A DNA stretch of 64,000 nt, taken from contig CM060108.1 of the NCBI GenBank assembly GCA_030522415.1, forward strand, positions 40,446,756 through 40,510,755, written 5' to 3'. Position numbers and translations under genes: made by a program. The stretch is from Channallabes apus (lineage: Eukaryota; Chordata; Actinopteri; Siluriformes; Clariidae). Below, piece by piece: positions 1 to 12,129 of the stretch (positions are counted from its first letter, which is position 1; each line of letters starts with the position of its first letter). The notes below the pieces were generated by a model. The model had not been told where the DNA came from, did not search any database, and saw only the letters and a program-made list of their open reading frames with translations.

Positions 1-364
1 CTGGTTGCCACATGCTCTTGTGTTATTTCAATGGTGAAAATACTACATTCTTTCAGTAAAAACAAATGTATAATTTAGCTTTTTTAATTATTATTTATTG
101 GTGCAGATGTTTGTTTACACTGAGCAGGTAACTTATTATTAGCTTATTTTTAAAGTAGATTATTAAATCTGGTGGACAATAAACTTCAGGCTGATATGTA
201 CAGTAAGAACTGCAAACGTTTAATTAAATTCTGTTCAGCCAGTTTTGTGTGATACTGTGACATAATCTGGCACATAACTGCTCATAACTTCACAACTCAA
301 CATTTAGATTTTTCAAATCGGTTTAACTTTAGGGAAGGCCTGACTCACAATCTCGGTTCAGTTC
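1..364. other. AT-rich flank, nothing recognised
   Basis: No open frame, splice-like exon or recognisable repeat was seen here. Confidence 0.4.
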
Positions 365-720
365 AGTTCAAGTTCTTCCCCACCAAACGTATCAAACCGT
401 GTCTTTATAGTCCTTGCTTTGTGGAGTGGGGCACAGTCATGTTGGAACAGAAAAGGGCCTTCATTAAACTGTTGCTACAAAATTGGAAGCATAGCATTGT
501 CCAAGATGCCTTTAACTGGGGATGATGGGCCTGATTTAAACACCTGAATTCAATAATTAACAGGTTTGGCCAAATCTTTTTGTTACACCTGTTGCATGTC
601 ATCTTGAGGCTCAGGCTCATAGTAATGAATCCATGTCTTATCACCAGTAAGGATTTTCTTTAAAAAACTTTTGACTTTCTTAGAGTATCGCTCCAAATTC
701 CTTTGCAAATATCTAAACAC
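365..720 (-). pseudogene. Compound mariner/Tc1 transposase relic
   Basis: Read on the minus strand, positions 720-590 give a broken mariner-type segment (ILTGDKTWIHYYEPE). Positions 490-365 give a Tc1-type segment (FLFQHDCAPLHKAR), which contains the second catalytic Asp. The two lie in different frames with stops between them, so nothing is functional. The open frame across this interval on the same strand is a shifted reading of the same relic. The joining of two families suggests one landed beside or inside the other. Confidence 0.65.
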
Positions 721-844
721 ATTCTGCACACTGCATACAAAGTATTCGATCTATAATATAATTTTAGGCGTATATGATTTTAGAGATTTCATGCTTTGCA
801 CAGGTAGTCGGGTAGCTTATCTACTTCATGCATGATGCAAGTTG

Positions 845-1055
845 TTTTTCCAGCAGTTGTGACCTCCAAAGATCTTGCGTTTAGGAGAAATGTGGCATGG
901 ACTGATGAAACAAAAATTCAACTCTTTGGCCATAATGAGCATTCTTGTCTGAAGGAAAAAGGAGAGGCTTGAACGCTGACTGACACCATCCCAACCGTGA
1001 AGCACAGGGGGACAGCATCATGGTAATAGGGTGCTGTACTTTGCTCCAAGAGTGA
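845..1055 (+). pseudogene. Tc1-like transposase fragment
   Basis: The plus strand reads FRRNVAWTDETKIQLFGHNEH-like sequence, with the WTDE first catalytic Asp. It is followed, out of frame, by a segment matching the VKHGGGSIMVWGC region of Tc1 transposases. Only the central part of the gene remains. No terminal repeats were found. Confidence 0.7.
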
Positions 1056-1059
1056 TTGG

Positions 1060-1285
1060 TGGCTCAAAAAGGCTCTGGATTACTAATTGAAATATCGGGT
1101 GTTCAAGTCCCAGCCCTACCAAGCTGCTGCTGTTGACCCTTTAAACAGGGCTCTTAACCCCATCTGCCTCAGGGCTGCTGTATCAGGCCCGACTCTGTAT
1201 TCCAGCTTCTTAAATAGTATATGTGGAAAAAATTTACTGTAATGTAACATGTGACAAATAATTATCTTATTTTGATAAAGTCTAT
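1060..1285 (+). repeat. tRNA-derived SINE relic
   Basis: The sequence has a degenerate B-box-like stretch (gggtgttcaagtccc), then the core aagctgctgctgttgacc, and ends in the tail tgtaatgtaacatgtgacaaataa. This matches the layout of a fish SINE with a LINE-derived tail. The A-box end is lost. Confidence 0.5.
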
Positions 1286-1621
1286 ATAAACTTCCAACTT
1301 CAACTGTATCACGCTTAGAGAATGATTTGTGTGTCTCATTTCATGCCTTTTAGGATCAGCTCTAAAAGTAAAATCGATGGTCCTCTTACATGCTGATGCA
1401 TTGCTGTTGATTTTTTTTTTTTAGCTACAAATGTAGAAAACACAGCTGCTCTCTCTCGTTTTGTACTTCCTCTTTCTGAATGTAGGGCTTAAGATGTGCA
1501 CTACATTTGGCTATGTGAAGATATGGTTTTTACACCATTACTGTAATGCACATAATGAGTGGTGAAAATGTGTTGCATTTACTGTATGAATATTAATAAT
1601 GGTCAAAATTATGGGTTTTCA

Positions 1622-1649
1622 CCTCTCTCTCTCTCTCTCTCTCTCTCTC
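1622..1649. repeat. (CT)n microsatellite upstream of leader exon
   Basis: This is an uninterrupted CT tract about 120 bp upstream of the start-codon exon. A matching CT tract precedes the dead leader copy (10989-11016), so it belongs to the duplicated leader module. Confidence 0.9.
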
Positions 1650-1767
1650 ACTTACATTGTTGTTCATTTGCTCGCTCTCTTCCTGACGTCTGATTGGTGT
1701 TTAAGAAAAGAGGAACACTTTAACACAAACACTTCTCATTCATTCAGTCAGTCGTCAGTAGGACAGG

Positions 1768-1798
1768 ATGGAACTCCGTCTGCTCCGTGTGATGCTCT
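1768..1798 (+). CDS. Leader exon 1 of an Ig-type receptor (signal peptide, first part)
   Basis: The exon starts at ATG 1768 and encodes MELRLLRVML plus one extra base. It ends at the donor GTAAGT (1799), so it is phase 1. Joined to the 33-nt exon at 3946 it gives a short hydrophobic leader (LLLMCLIHCIL core), as expected for a type I membrane or secreted immune receptor. A two-exon signal peptide with phase-1 junctions is the known plan of vertebrate Fc-receptor and FcRL genes. The 5' flank holds a CT tract and an ATTGG box, but no clear TATA box was seen. The assignment to the Ig exons at 55.5 kb and beyond is an inference from phase and strand. Confidence 0.65.
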
Positions 1799-2156
1799 GT
1801 AAGTAAATGTTCTCTGTGTGTCTTTATTACTGTACAGTGATCAGTCATTAAATCAGGATGTTTGTCACTTGTGCAGAACATCACAGCTGATGATTTCACT
1901 TGTTAAGTTTTTGGTAATATTGGAACAATAGAAGTTATTTGCTTAGGATTTAACACTTTATATTTTATTCTACATATTTATTATTTTTATCTTTAATGTC
2001 TGTAATATGAAGAAAGTTCTGCTCTGGTACATGTACTATGAAACACTGTACATAGGTCATAGCATCTGTGCTACGCAGACAGGAAATCAAACCACTCAGT
2101 ACATTGTCCCAGTCATTGGTGCAAAGCATATATACAGTATATATACAGTGTATACA

Positions 2157-2300
2157 CACTACCTTCCCAAAGTCTGGGGTCACTTGCAAATTTCTTTGTT
2201 TTTGTTTAGTGATTTATTTTCTACATTCTACAACAATACTGGGGATTTCAAAACCATAAAATAACACATATGGAATTAGGTAATTAAAATATGTATAAAT
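2157..2300 (+). mobile_element. Solo Tc1-type terminal repeat remnant
   Basis: The stretch beginning aaagtctggggtcacttgca and continuing tttgtttagtgatttatttt resembles the 5' inverted repeat of the Tc1 family that also makes the MITE at 4827-5344. It lies in the leader intron. No partner end was found. Confidence 0.5.
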
Positions 2301-2309
2301 TATAGTTAT

Positions 2310-2480
2310 CAGTTTGTCCCTCAGTGATGATGACAAGCACAATCTCTTAGAGATGACAATAGGAAGAAACCTTGAGAGGAATCAGACTCAACAGTGACCT
2401 CATCCTCATTTGGGTGATATCAGATAGCAGGGATTGATTTATAGTCATAATGTCGGCTTTGAGGCTGAAAAAAACAGTAT
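2310..2480 (+). repeat. Interspersed repeat (gaaaccttgagagg motif)
   Basis: It contains gaagaaaccttgagaggaat and catttgggtgatatcagata, a widespread fish repeat by recall. Its family was not established. A related repeat in reverse orientation lies at 8305-8480. Confidence 0.4.
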
Positions 2481-2734
2481 AATGGAAAAGGTGTTTAAGT
2501 TAATACAAAGTACATTTTCTCTGCACCAGCCAAGTCTAACACTATTTACATGGTCTAGTGTAACCATCCCCGGTCACCACATTCATCTCTAACAGACCAT
2601 CCGGGTCATGCTCAGGAGTGAGGCCTCCTTGCAGTGAGAACTCCAACCTGAAGCAGGACACCAGGATGAGTCAGACAGGTCACAACATTTAGTTCTGTCC
2701 ATGATCTTGTATTGATGATGGTAGAGTTGAACTG

Positions 2735-2975
2735 CTGCATAAATAATCTACAGCACATCCCAAAGATTCTCAATGAGGTTAGGGTGGTGTCCAAGCCATG
2801 TGTGAAAATGATGCCTCACGCTCCCTGAACCACTCTTTCATTATATTGCTGATCTTAGACCTAAACAACAGAATCAACCCCAGATTATATCCCTGGCCCA
2901 AGACTAGACATGATGGCTGCCTCACATCATCCACCTCATCTTACCCCAATGCACTCTTTCATGCATGATGGTTTT
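2735..2975 (-). pseudogene. Tc1/mariner transposase relic
   Basis: Degenerate matches run from cacatcccaaagattctcaa through gctccctgaaccactctttc to catgatggctgcctcacatc. These resemble the minus-strand coding part of a fish Tc1/mariner family. There is no open frame and there are no ends. Confidence 0.5.
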
Positions 2976-3945
2976 AACAGCAGGATAACATGGATGCTAA
3001 TTTAAATTAAATAGTTTCTGCTGATTCATGGTTATTTGAGTATATACAGTCTGAAATGACTTTAAGACAGACACAGAATTAGTAGCACTTTTTTTAGACA
3101 ACTTTAGCTCTGCATGTGCCTTTAGTTCAGGCTGTAAGACAGTTTTTTTTAAGAGTTTTATGGTTTACAGTCTTTTCTCATCTCAAGCGTGACAGGAGAG
3201 TGTGGCAGGCAGATGACAAAATCAAGTGAATGAGCTTTTAAATAAGACATGGTGATGTTCATGACTCTGCAATGTGTTTATCATCAGATCAGAGCAGATG
3301 CTGCTTTAAATAAATCTGTTTGAGATTAATATGGAATATAGAGTATAATAACTAAGCATTAGGGCTATACTACCATGCTGTTGATTGTTTAGTTCTGATT
3401 GCTCTATAACAGCAGCTACGCCAATAGCACCATTTACAGCACAAAGCAAGAGTTTATATAATTAAGAGAGAATTGAGAGAGAACTGTAGCTTTATAAAGG
3501 ACGGTAGATTAAGGCAGATTGTTCTTTGCTGTTTCTTAGTGACATGACAACATTTTTTGCCTCTGTCTTTTTGCAACTTTAAGTGTGAAATATGGTGTTA
3601 AAAAGGAAGGACTACTTTTAGTTGCTGACATTAGTGACAACAACTCATTTGTGGTTTGTGCTTTGTGGTTTGTGCCTTCACACAGCTTAAAACATCACTA
3701 TACATGCTACAAAGCTGTGGAATGTTGTTTTATAAACGCTTGTAATTATTGCTATCCTGGAATAAAACACTTCAGGACATGCTCTTATTAGAAAATAATC
3801 AACCTTAGTTATTTTCACAGTAAATCCAATTCTGGGTCACAACACACAAACCTGTTGTTGAATTATTTTCTTACAGCATCAAGCCTTCCCGAGCTTTATT
3901 ATACTACATCAGTCATTTTTTTTCTTTTTCTCTCCCTACTTTTAG

Positions 3946-3978
3946 TGCTAATGTGCCTCATTCACTGCATACTAACAA
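3946..3978 (+). CDS. Leader exon 2 (33 nt, signal peptide end)
   Basis: The acceptor is a pyrimidine tract ending tacttttag, and the donor is GTGATT at 3979. Exon length is 33 nt, phase 1 at both ends. With the last base of exon 1 it reads LLMCLIHCILT, continuing the hydrophobic leader. A paralogous exon with the same length, phase and donor lies at 15016-15048. That conservation across an otherwise decayed duplicate is the main support that it is a real exon. Confidence 0.6.
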
Positions 3979-4059
3979 GTGATTCTATATACATTAACAC
4001 TTTCTTTTCAATAAATAGTTGAATAGGACAAGTGGCTCAGTTTAGTAAAGATATATGCT

Positions 4060-4519
4060 ATAATACATATACAGTATGTTGACCTTATTAATTATTTTGT
4101 CTTAACAACTATTACTACTATACTGTCCTACTATACTAACTATACTACTCAGTGTATGGATCCGCTTTACACAGAGAACTATTCTAAATGCATACACACA
4201 CAGAGAAAGGCACCAGTCAGTAATGCATGGCATGTCTCTTGTTCTTCTTCGTCTCTAGCATTTTTACACAATTATGCACTTCTTTAAACAGTTGTTGTAA
4301 TAGGACTGGGTCTTTTAAGACTTGGCTATATGATTGGGTCAGAGTGTGTTCCTTATATGCGTTAGTTGATGTTTAGTTTAATAAAGAGATTAGTTAGCAT
4401 CTGTCCTGATTCAACAGTAGAACTGCTGTAACACAAATTGGTGAAAATAATTAATGCTGGTTTCAATGGGAATGTGTAAGAACATAACGTGCATCACGGC
4501 TTTATACAGTATGTATGAG
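4060..4519. other. Unassigned intronic/intergenic sequence
   Basis: AT-rich sequence with no open frame or repeat that I recognise. Confidence 0.3.
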
Positions 4520-4800
4520 GCTACATAGGCATAGACTGGCCAGAGTGACCAAGCTGTCCACCACCCAAAGTCTTTACAATGGGCTTGTGACCATCAAAAC
4601 TGGACCCTGGTCTCATGAATCATGTTAACTTTTACACTGAGTGGACAGCAGGGTGTATGTGCACCGCTAACCAGCATAGCGCTAACATGCACTATAGGAA
4701 AAAGACACGGACATAGGAAGATGAAACACAATTCCACATGAATGCCACTAACCACCTGGATTAGTGTGAAGCGTTCAGAGCTGGGTGGCAGTTATACTAT
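4520..4800 (+). pseudogene. Tc1/mariner transposase relic
   Basis: The stretch ccacccaaagtctttacaat followed by gggcttgtgaccatcaaaac and ctcatgaatcatgttaactt recalls the HHPKSLQWACEHQNWT...SDESRF region of a fish mariner-type transposase. It is internally deleted and frame-shifted. Confidence 0.5.
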
Positions 4801-4826
4801 GTTAATAAGCCTTTATTTGTCACATA

Positions 4827-5344
4827 CATTACAAGTCAAAAGTCTGGATACACCTGGTAATTCAGTTTTTTCTGTTTAGTGATTTTTTTTTTCAATTCTA
4901 TAACAATACTGATTTCAAAACTATGAAATTACAAATATTGAATTAGATAATTAAGTAACAACGACAAAAGCCAGTTATTATTTAAAGGTTATTATTAAAG
5001 GTCAGATGTTCTGGAACAGATCTTGCAAGAACAGTATTGTCGAGTGCATTTGCAAAACCCACCAAGCACCGTGATGAAACTGGCTCTCGTGAAGACCTTC
5101 CCAGGAAAGCAAGACAGTTGTTGTCTCTGCTGTAGAGAAGAACTTCATTTAGAGTTACCAGCCTCAAAAATCACCAATTAACAAACAGTACCTCAGATTA
5201 GAGCTGTTATGAAGGCTTTACCAGGGAGTTCAAAGGAGATTATTGCATATATTTGACGCTTCATTGTTTTACAATGTAAAAAGAAATAAAACGCAGGAAA
5301 GACCCAGGAATCAGAAGGTGTGTCCAAACTTTTGACTGGTAATG
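4827..5344 (+). mobile_element. 518-bp nonautonomous Tc1 element (MITE) with TA target site
   Basis: The left end CATTACAAGTCAAAAGTC pairs with the right end GACTTTTGACTGGTAATG (reverse complement CATTACCAGTCAAAAGTC). TA dinucleotides flank both ends (4825-4826 and 5345-5346), the Tc1/mariner target duplication. The interior keeps scraps of the helix-turn-helix part of a transposase (TKHRDETGSREDLPRKAR in frame) but no catalytic domain. Confidence 0.85.
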
Positions 5345-5439
5345 TATGTGACAGTGAAGTTCCTCACATACCGCAGTTTGTTAGGAAGAAAGCATGTTCA
5401 GCTATGATAGTGTGCAATACTATTGATATTTATTTGATT

Positions 5440-5542
5440 TATTTAGTAAAACTCCTCTTTCTACTCCATTTGTTGTAAATTGTGTGTTTTTGTTCCTTGT
5501 ACGTGCAAATGTACTTGGCAATAAAGATTCTGATTCTGATAC
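5440..5542 (+). repeat. Retrotransposon 3' tail
   Basis: The stretch tacgtgcaaatgtacttggc then aataaagattctgattctga is a common 3' end of fish SINEs/LINEs ending in a (TGATTC)n tail. The 5' part is not recognisable. Confidence 0.5.
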
Positions 5543-5783
5543 AGAACTCATGGAGCAAAGACATTCCAATCATTAGTTCAGTCTTAACCCTCTGAGCTCA
5601 CACTGCCCTTTATAGATATAGACCCACCCGTTTACAAATTAATAAATAAATGAATGAATTATTTAATGAATAACACTTTTTAAAATATTGTATAAAGTGG
5701 GAAGAAACATGCAGGCTTGAAGATTTTTTTTAATAAAATCTATTCTGGGAGTCTCACAACAGAGTGTGTGAAAGAGGAAGTAG

Positions 5784-5788
<5 letters not shown>

Positions 5789-5822
<34 letters not shown>

Positions 5823-5912
5823 CTACAGAGTTCCTGTTGTGGTTCCTACAGTATATATGGTGCTAAATGTCCCAGTTTTGCTGGCAGCAATGGCCAGCTT
5901 GCAACCACTCAG

Positions 5913-5983
<71 letters not shown>

Positions 5984-6025
5984 TGTGCATGCGTGTGCGT
6001 GCGTCTGTGTGTGTGCGTGTGTGTC
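5789..6025. repeat. (GA)n and (TG)n microsatellites
   Basis: A GA tract at about 5789-5820 and a long TG tract at about 5916-6025 that degrades into GC/GT variants. The open frame across it is low-complexity translation. Confidence 0.9.
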
Positions 6026-6412
6026 TTTATTCTCTAACATAAGGTGAAACCAGATCATCAGTCTAGCTGTTTGACCTTTTGTACAATTTATCCACCATAA
6101 ATGAACTAATTAACTTTTTTTGTTTTTACATTCCTTGACATTGTATTAGTAATTTTATATACTAATAACATAGTAATGATATATTGATCAGTACTACTAC
6201 TACTACTCCCACTACTACACTAGGTGAGGATATGTTTTGATTGGTCATAATTGCTTGCTGTAAAATAGACTACACAGGTGTTCAGCCATGTTATGTTAGA
6301 TTCCAAACTGTACAGAGTGAAACTGCTCAGCTGAAAGGAAAAAGTGAATGATGATTTGTCACAATACGCAGCAATTATTGCACTTTGTTGGAGCACTATA
6401 TATATATATATA

Positions 6413-6774
6413 TTCATTCATTCATTTTCTGTACCGCTTAATCCTGTGTTCAGGGTCGCGGGAGACCTGGAGCCTATCCCAGGAGACTTCGGGCACTAGG
6501 CGGGGTACACCCTGGACAGGGTGCCAATCCATCGCAGGGCACACACACATACACACACTCAATTACACACTACGGGCAATTTAGGAATGCCAATTAGCCT
6601 AACCTGCATATCTTTGGACTGTGGGAGGAAACCGGAGTACCCGGAGGAAACCCACCAAGCACGGGGAGAACATGCAAACTCCATGCACACAGAGGCGGGA
6701 ATCGAGCCTGGCCGGGGAATCGAACCCAGACCCTGGAGGTGCAAGGCGACAGTGCTAACCACTACACCACCGCG

Positions 6775-6778
<4 letters not shown>
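6413..6778 (-). mobile_element. Full-length tRNA-derived SINE inserted into a TA repeat
   Basis: On the minus strand it begins with the A box tgtagtggttagcactgtc and the B box gggttcgattcccgg. The body follows, and it ends in an (ATTC)n tail as read on plus. TA repeats lie on both sides (about 6396-6411 and 6778-6841), consistent with insertion into a TA microsatellite. A 5'-truncated copy of the same family is at 42741-42990. Confidence 0.85.

Positions 6779-6841
<63 letters not shown>
6778..6841. repeat. (TA)n microsatellite
   Basis: An uninterrupted TA tract of about 64 bp between the SINE head and the following Tc1 element. Confidence 0.95.
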
Positions 6842-6844
<3 letters not shown>

Positions 6845-6846
<2 letters not shown>

Positions 6847-8094
6847 GAGTGGCTTGCAAAAGTATTCATAACCCTTGAACTTTTCCACGTATTTAATCTC
6901 ATTCATGTTTTTTATTAGGATATTATGTGATAGACCAACACAAAGTTAGTCACCCCTTGCATGGAGCTGGAACTCCCCCTACTATGAATACAGCTGTTCT
7001 GTGAAGCCCTCAGAGGTTTGTTAAAGAACATTAGTGAACAAACAGCATCATGAAGCCCATGGAACCCATCAGACAGGTCTGGGATAAAGTTGTGGAGAAG
7101 TTTAAAGCAGGGTTATGTTATAAAAATATCCCAAGTATTGAACATCTCATAGAGCACTGTTCAATCCATCATCTGAAGATGGAAAGAGTATGGCACAACT
7201 GCAAACCTGTCAAGATATGAACATCTACCTACTGTACACTGACAGGCCCGGTCAAGGAGATTGCTAATCAGAGAAGCAGCCAAGAGGCCCATGGTAACTC
7301 TGGAGAAGTTGCGGATATTCACAGTTCAGGACAACTATTAGCTGTGTACTCCGCAAATATCGCCTTAATGGAAAAGTGGCATTAAGAAACCCAATGCTGA
7401 AAGAAAGCCATAAGAAGTCCCATTTGCAGTTTGTGACAAGACATGTGGGGGGCACAGCACAGCAAACATGTGGAAAAAGGTGCTCTGGTTAAATGAGACC
7501 AAAATTAAACTTTTGTGGCCTAAATGCAAAATCACATGCACATCACCCTTAACACACCAATCCCACTGTGAAACACGGTGGCGGCAGCATCAGGGACAGG
7601 AAAACTGGTCAGAGTTGATACGAAGATGGATGGAGCCAAATATAGAGCATTCTTAGAATAAAACCTGTTAGAATCTGCAAAACACTTGAGGATGGGGTGG
7701 ACTTTCACCCTCCAGTACCACAACAAGCCTAAACATAAACCATTCAAAACCATAAACCAACAAAATGGTTTAGATCAAAGCATATTCATGTGTTAGAACA
7801 GCCCAGTCAAAGTCCAGACCTAAATCCAGTTGAGAATCCGTGTAAAGACTTAAAAATTGCTATTCACAGATGCTTTCCTTCGAATATAACTGAGCTTGAG
7901 CTATTGTTCAAAGAAGAATAGGCAAAAATTTCTGTTAAAACTGGTAAAGACATACCTCAATAGACCTGCAGCTGTAATTGCAGCGGAAGGTGGTTCTACA
8001 GAGTATTGTCTCGGGAGGCTGAATAAAAATGCAATGCCGTTTTGATTTGTCTCATAAAATCCCAATAAAATACACTGGCACTGTACAGTGACAA

Positions 8095-8095
<1 letters not shown>
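6845..8095 (+). pseudogene. Dead Tc1-like transposon, plus strand
   Basis: The left end reads gtggcttgcaaaagtattca, a typical Tc1 inverted repeat. The transposase follows in broken frames: VEKFKAGL region at about 7095, LNETKIKLLWP at about 7490, and a NPVEN catalytic region at about 7825. The first catalytic Asp is replaced by Asn (LNETK instead of SDETK), and several frameshifts and stops are present. The right inverted repeat dissolves into the TG microsatellite at 8097. Confidence 0.8.

Positions 8096-8096
<1 letters not shown>

Positions 8097-8155
<59 letters not shown>
8097..8155. repeat. (TG)n microsatellite
   Basis: Pure TG tract of about 58 bp that replaces the outer right end of the Tc1 relic. 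Confidence 0.95.
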
Positions 8156-8156
<1 letters not shown>

Positions 8157-8304
8157 CAGAATATTGCAGTGGGCCGATGTGTTTATTGTCATTAGCACCA
8201 CATAGACAGTTCTGCAGGTCAGTCCTGGGAAAACACTGTTCATATCACACACCCCGGTGTTTAGAATAGTTTATAATCAGTTATAATAAATTATAATCCA
8301 CTAT

Positions 8305-8480
8305 TACCAAAATGAGGATGAGTTCTTTTTTGAGTCTGGTTCCTCTCAAAGTTCCTTCATCATAACATCTAATGAGTTTTTCCTTGCCACAGTCGCCTCA
8401 GGCTTGCTCACTAGGGATGATTTTGTCTAACATCTAGGACTTTTTGCACTTAGGCCAACTTTGCCTTCCTGTACTTTGAG
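8305..8480 (+). repeat. Interspersed repeat (gtttttccttgccac motif)
   Basis: The sequence ggttcctctcaaagttcctt followed by agtttttccttgccacagtc and cctcaggcttgctcactagg is a widespread fish repeat by recall. Its family was not determined. Confidence 0.5.
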
Positions 8481-8782
8481 GTCTGGTTGGAACTGTAGCA
8501 AAGATTATTTGTTTACCCATTAAAATGATGGAACCTGATCAATTTTTCTTGTGTCTTGCATCATCAGCTACAGTATCAGCTTTGCCTATTACAGCTTCTC
8601 ACTATACAGTATATACAGTCTATAGTAATTTCAAATCAAATTCAAATTCAAATTTCAAGGTGTTTAAATGGTGATTTGTTCAAATGGTCTAACAGTAATA
8701 ATAGTAATCACTTACACCTTCATTGCTGTTATTAGTGTCAGCAACTTTGAGATATTTTACCACTACATACAGAAACCACAAC

Positions 8783-8821
<39 letters not shown>

Positions 8822-9229
8822 CTTCCTCTTTTAATCACACTGTGTTTAGACACTTGCTATAGGGGACAAAAAAAGTTTCACACCTCTTTTAAATGCTAGT
8901 ACGTTACATCTTTTATTTCTTTAATGTTATGCGGAAAAGTTTAAATACTGGCAGCAGTGACACAAATGTTGGTAAATTACGCTACTTTAGAATTTAACAT
9001 CTATTGTTAGAGACAAGAGATATAATAAATTACAAAAAAAACATAATATCCAGTTTAAATGAATAAACTTGACTATGTTATTAACTGATTTTTTTTCTAA
9101 CTGCCTTAATGAGAAAGATAGGCATTACTACAATGGAGTACACTATAAAATCTGCAAATAAAACCTCTTTTAGGCAATATGTGCACATTACCAGCCTGAA
9201 GTGACTCAAATCTTTAGTTTTACCCTAAT

Positions 9230-9740
9230 ATGAAAAATGAGAATGAGATCTAATTTTTTTAATGCACACAGACACGCAGACACAAATAGCAGGCTAAGCC
9301 TTGAGCAACGAGAGAAAATTAGGTTTTTAACCCCTCTAATGAGACTTGCTTTTGCTTTACACACGCGCTGTACACACGCGCTGTACAAACACGCATACAA
9401 ACACAAAATAAAATATCTTTTACGCACACACACGTGTTCACAGTGTTATAGTAAACAGTATACGTTCACACGGATGCTGATTATACCAGTAAGAGATGAG
9501 CACTAAGACCCAGCAGGAGAGACGATTATCCACAATTCCGCAGCACAAGAGAGAGAAAAACCGTTGGCTCAGTTGTGATCACATGATGCTTGGAGTCAAA
9601 ACTAGAAGCGCCTGCATGATACATGATACTCGGTACTCGTAAACCAAGACTTGTTCGTTTTCCATGTTAAAAAATGGATAAAAAAATCTTTGCTCGTCTT
9701 GCATTACTCGCAAACCGAGGTTTCACTGTAGTATCAAGTA
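9230..9740 (+). mobile_element. Family-A nonautonomous DNA element
   Basis: It shares a long body (cacacgtgttcacagtgtta, then gattataccagt, then gcagcacaagagagagaaaa) and the terminus gcaaaccgaggtttcactgt with the copies at 21840-22153, 30902-31215, 32580-33265 and 52130-52188. The complete copy has inverted ends resembling ccttggatcacgaac / ctcgcaatccgagg. No coding capacity was seen. The superfamily is not assigned. Confidence 0.65.
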
Positions 9741-10751
9741 CTAAGTATACAGTATATACAATATATATTCAGCACTTGAATGTAAATGGTAGGATTGGAA
9801 ATTATGCAACTTTTTTCCACTGTGCATCAGCAAACATCATCAACCAGCAAAAGGGATTTCATAGCAGTGCTAGCTACAGCTTACTAAGCTTCAGAGCAAA
9901 ATTACAAGCATATCATTGCTAAAATCGCATCCAGTGTTTGAAATGAATGAGTGGTTGAGCAAATATGACATATTTTAACCCAGATGGTGTGAAAAAAAAG
10001 ATGTACCGATGTGTGCATGGATGTGTTCCAGAGGACAGACACATCCACATTAAGGTCAGATAAAAGTCACTTGTAATAATGAAAGTGGTCTCTCATGACC
10101 TGCAAATCCAATCTAACCAAAAATAAAATCAGAATTGAACAATGTGGCTTGTAACTCTCTCTCTCTCTTTCTCTCTCTCCCTCGGCTCTACAAGTATAGC
10201 TACATTTTTACGCTGTACATGGCAACTATCATATTTATAAAACTTTTTTTTAAATAAAATGGTTGGAAAAGTGGTGTGATGTTAAGAAGTTAGTTTATAT
10301 TTGTAACAAACATTTAATTGAAAAGTAAAGAAATTATTTAACCAGCTAAAACTAACTTGAATGCTTGTTAAAAGGCTAAGCAAGCGTTTAGCTAAAGAGC
10401 TAGCTTAAGAGCCTGTTTTTGCTCATTTTAGCAGGTTGAATACCTTATATGTTATTATATGTATTATGGCTACAAAAAATCAAGAAAGCTGTTAATTCTA
10501 GGAGATTAGCATAACTTTACCTTTGAGTTGAACTCCATGTGGACTGAAGCAGTGAAGCAGGCGGCTTCCCAAATACGAGTTACACAGAAATGTATATAAT
10601 ATGAACAGTCTGCTTAGTAAAGAGTTGTTTAAACTGAAACAGAAATATTAGCCTACAGTCATTAGTAGACTAAGATATTAATGAATAGTGACTTTGGACT
10701 TGTAAAGTGATGTTTAAATTTCCACTGCGCTATGCTGATATGATTTATTGG

Positions 10752-10806
<55 letters not shown>

Positions 10807-10984
10807 ACTTAACTAATGCAGGGTGTCACAGTCCACTGGTAGCAGTGGTACTTTATTAAAGCACATTAAGCTATTTCTTTGATGACTTGCATTTGTGTTG
10901 TGGATATCATGACCATAATGAACATTTATAAATGGTGAAATTTATTTTGCTGCTTATAGCAAATTCTAATAACTGGTAAATGTA

Positions 10985-10988
<4 letters not shown>
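9741..10988. other. Unassigned sequence with (GATT)n tract
   Basis: It holds a (GATT)n tract at about 10751-10806 and a CT tract at 10156-10180. No gene was seen. Parts near 10910 resemble the sequence just upstream of leader exon 1 (about 1545-1600). Confidence 0.4.
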
Positions 10989-11019
<31 letters not shown>

Positions 11020-11057
11020 AGTGTTATGTATCTTTAAAGACAAGAAGTTCGGGGCTT

Positions 11058-11115
11058 TAACACAGACACTTTTCAGTCAGTCATCAGTAGGACATGTACA
11101 TGTTCTCTGTGTAGT
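11058..11115 (+). pseudogene. Dead copy of leader exon 1
   Basis: The 5' flank matches the live copy (cagtcagtcatcagtaggac). However, the coding stretch and the donor are replaced: the first ATG (11094) reads MYMFSV and then a stop, and no GTAAGT follows at the expected place. This copy cannot supply a signal peptide start. Confidence 0.65.
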
Positions 11116-12129
11116 AAATGTTCTCTGTGTCTTCAGTACAGTGATGATGCTAAGTTAAGCTTCTGGCTAAAAGCCCTGACACCAGGTTCCGTGTGATTAT
11201 TATTATTATTAATAATATATTTTGTCTTTAGTTTAGGAAGCTGAATTTAGAGTGAACAGTGCATTCTGCGTTTTGTTGTGTGTTTACTTTCCACACAATC
11301 CACTTTATGAGTAGAATATTAAATAGGTACTGTATTAAATTAGCAGTTGCATGCTGGTCTCTCACATCTGTCAAGAACATTCATTAAAAATAAGTTATTT
11401 GATGGCATTCAGTATTTATTTAGGATTTTACATTTTACATTTTATATGTAGTATATTTTACCATTTTATGGTGATACCGTCTCTACTCTAACATCTGTAA
11501 AGTGAATGAATTTGCTCTTGTAGATGTACTGCAGATATACTGTATGCACTATGCACAGCATGTGATAAGAGACTGTGCCAAGCAGACAGAAAATAAACTA
11601 ATAATAATCTGAGTTTCTAAATAAAACATTTAAATGTTTAGAAACTCTGTCTTCTACTTAACATTCTGATGGTTTTGATTTATACACACTTCACACTGGT
11701 GGATCATATCCAGGTTGTAAGTACTTCTTCAAAATGCCAAACTCAAACAGGCTGGTCATCAGCTAATCAATCAGCGCGAAATGCGAATACTTGGAATGCT
11801 TCTCTCGGTCTTAGGATTTTGTTCTAAAATGTATAAATAAGAGACCACTGCAGCATAATTAGTTTCCTTTGATTTTTTTTCTTACAGATGCATGTATTGG
11901 TGAGATGAGCAGTTTTGTTAAATTTTTTTAAACTGCTGACAATATTTCTTCTAAATTCAAAATATAACTATTGTTATTTAGAGTGTATTTTTAAAGGAAA
12001 TTACATCATCACAACACATCAAAATAATCCAGGATTATGCAGTATTTGCGGAGCTTTAACAACTCAAATAAAACAAAACGCAAATAATTTTTAAAACAAA
12101 TTGTGTTAATGCGTTGGCTAAATATCATT

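Noticed and set aside
5764..6042. 92-codon frame over the GA/TG tracts
   Set aside because: Translation is almost wholly dipeptide repeats from microsatellites.
6720..6778. A and B boxes suggesting a tRNA gene
   Set aside because: They are the head of a SINE; the downstream body and tail match the copy at 42741, and no tRNA fold was found.
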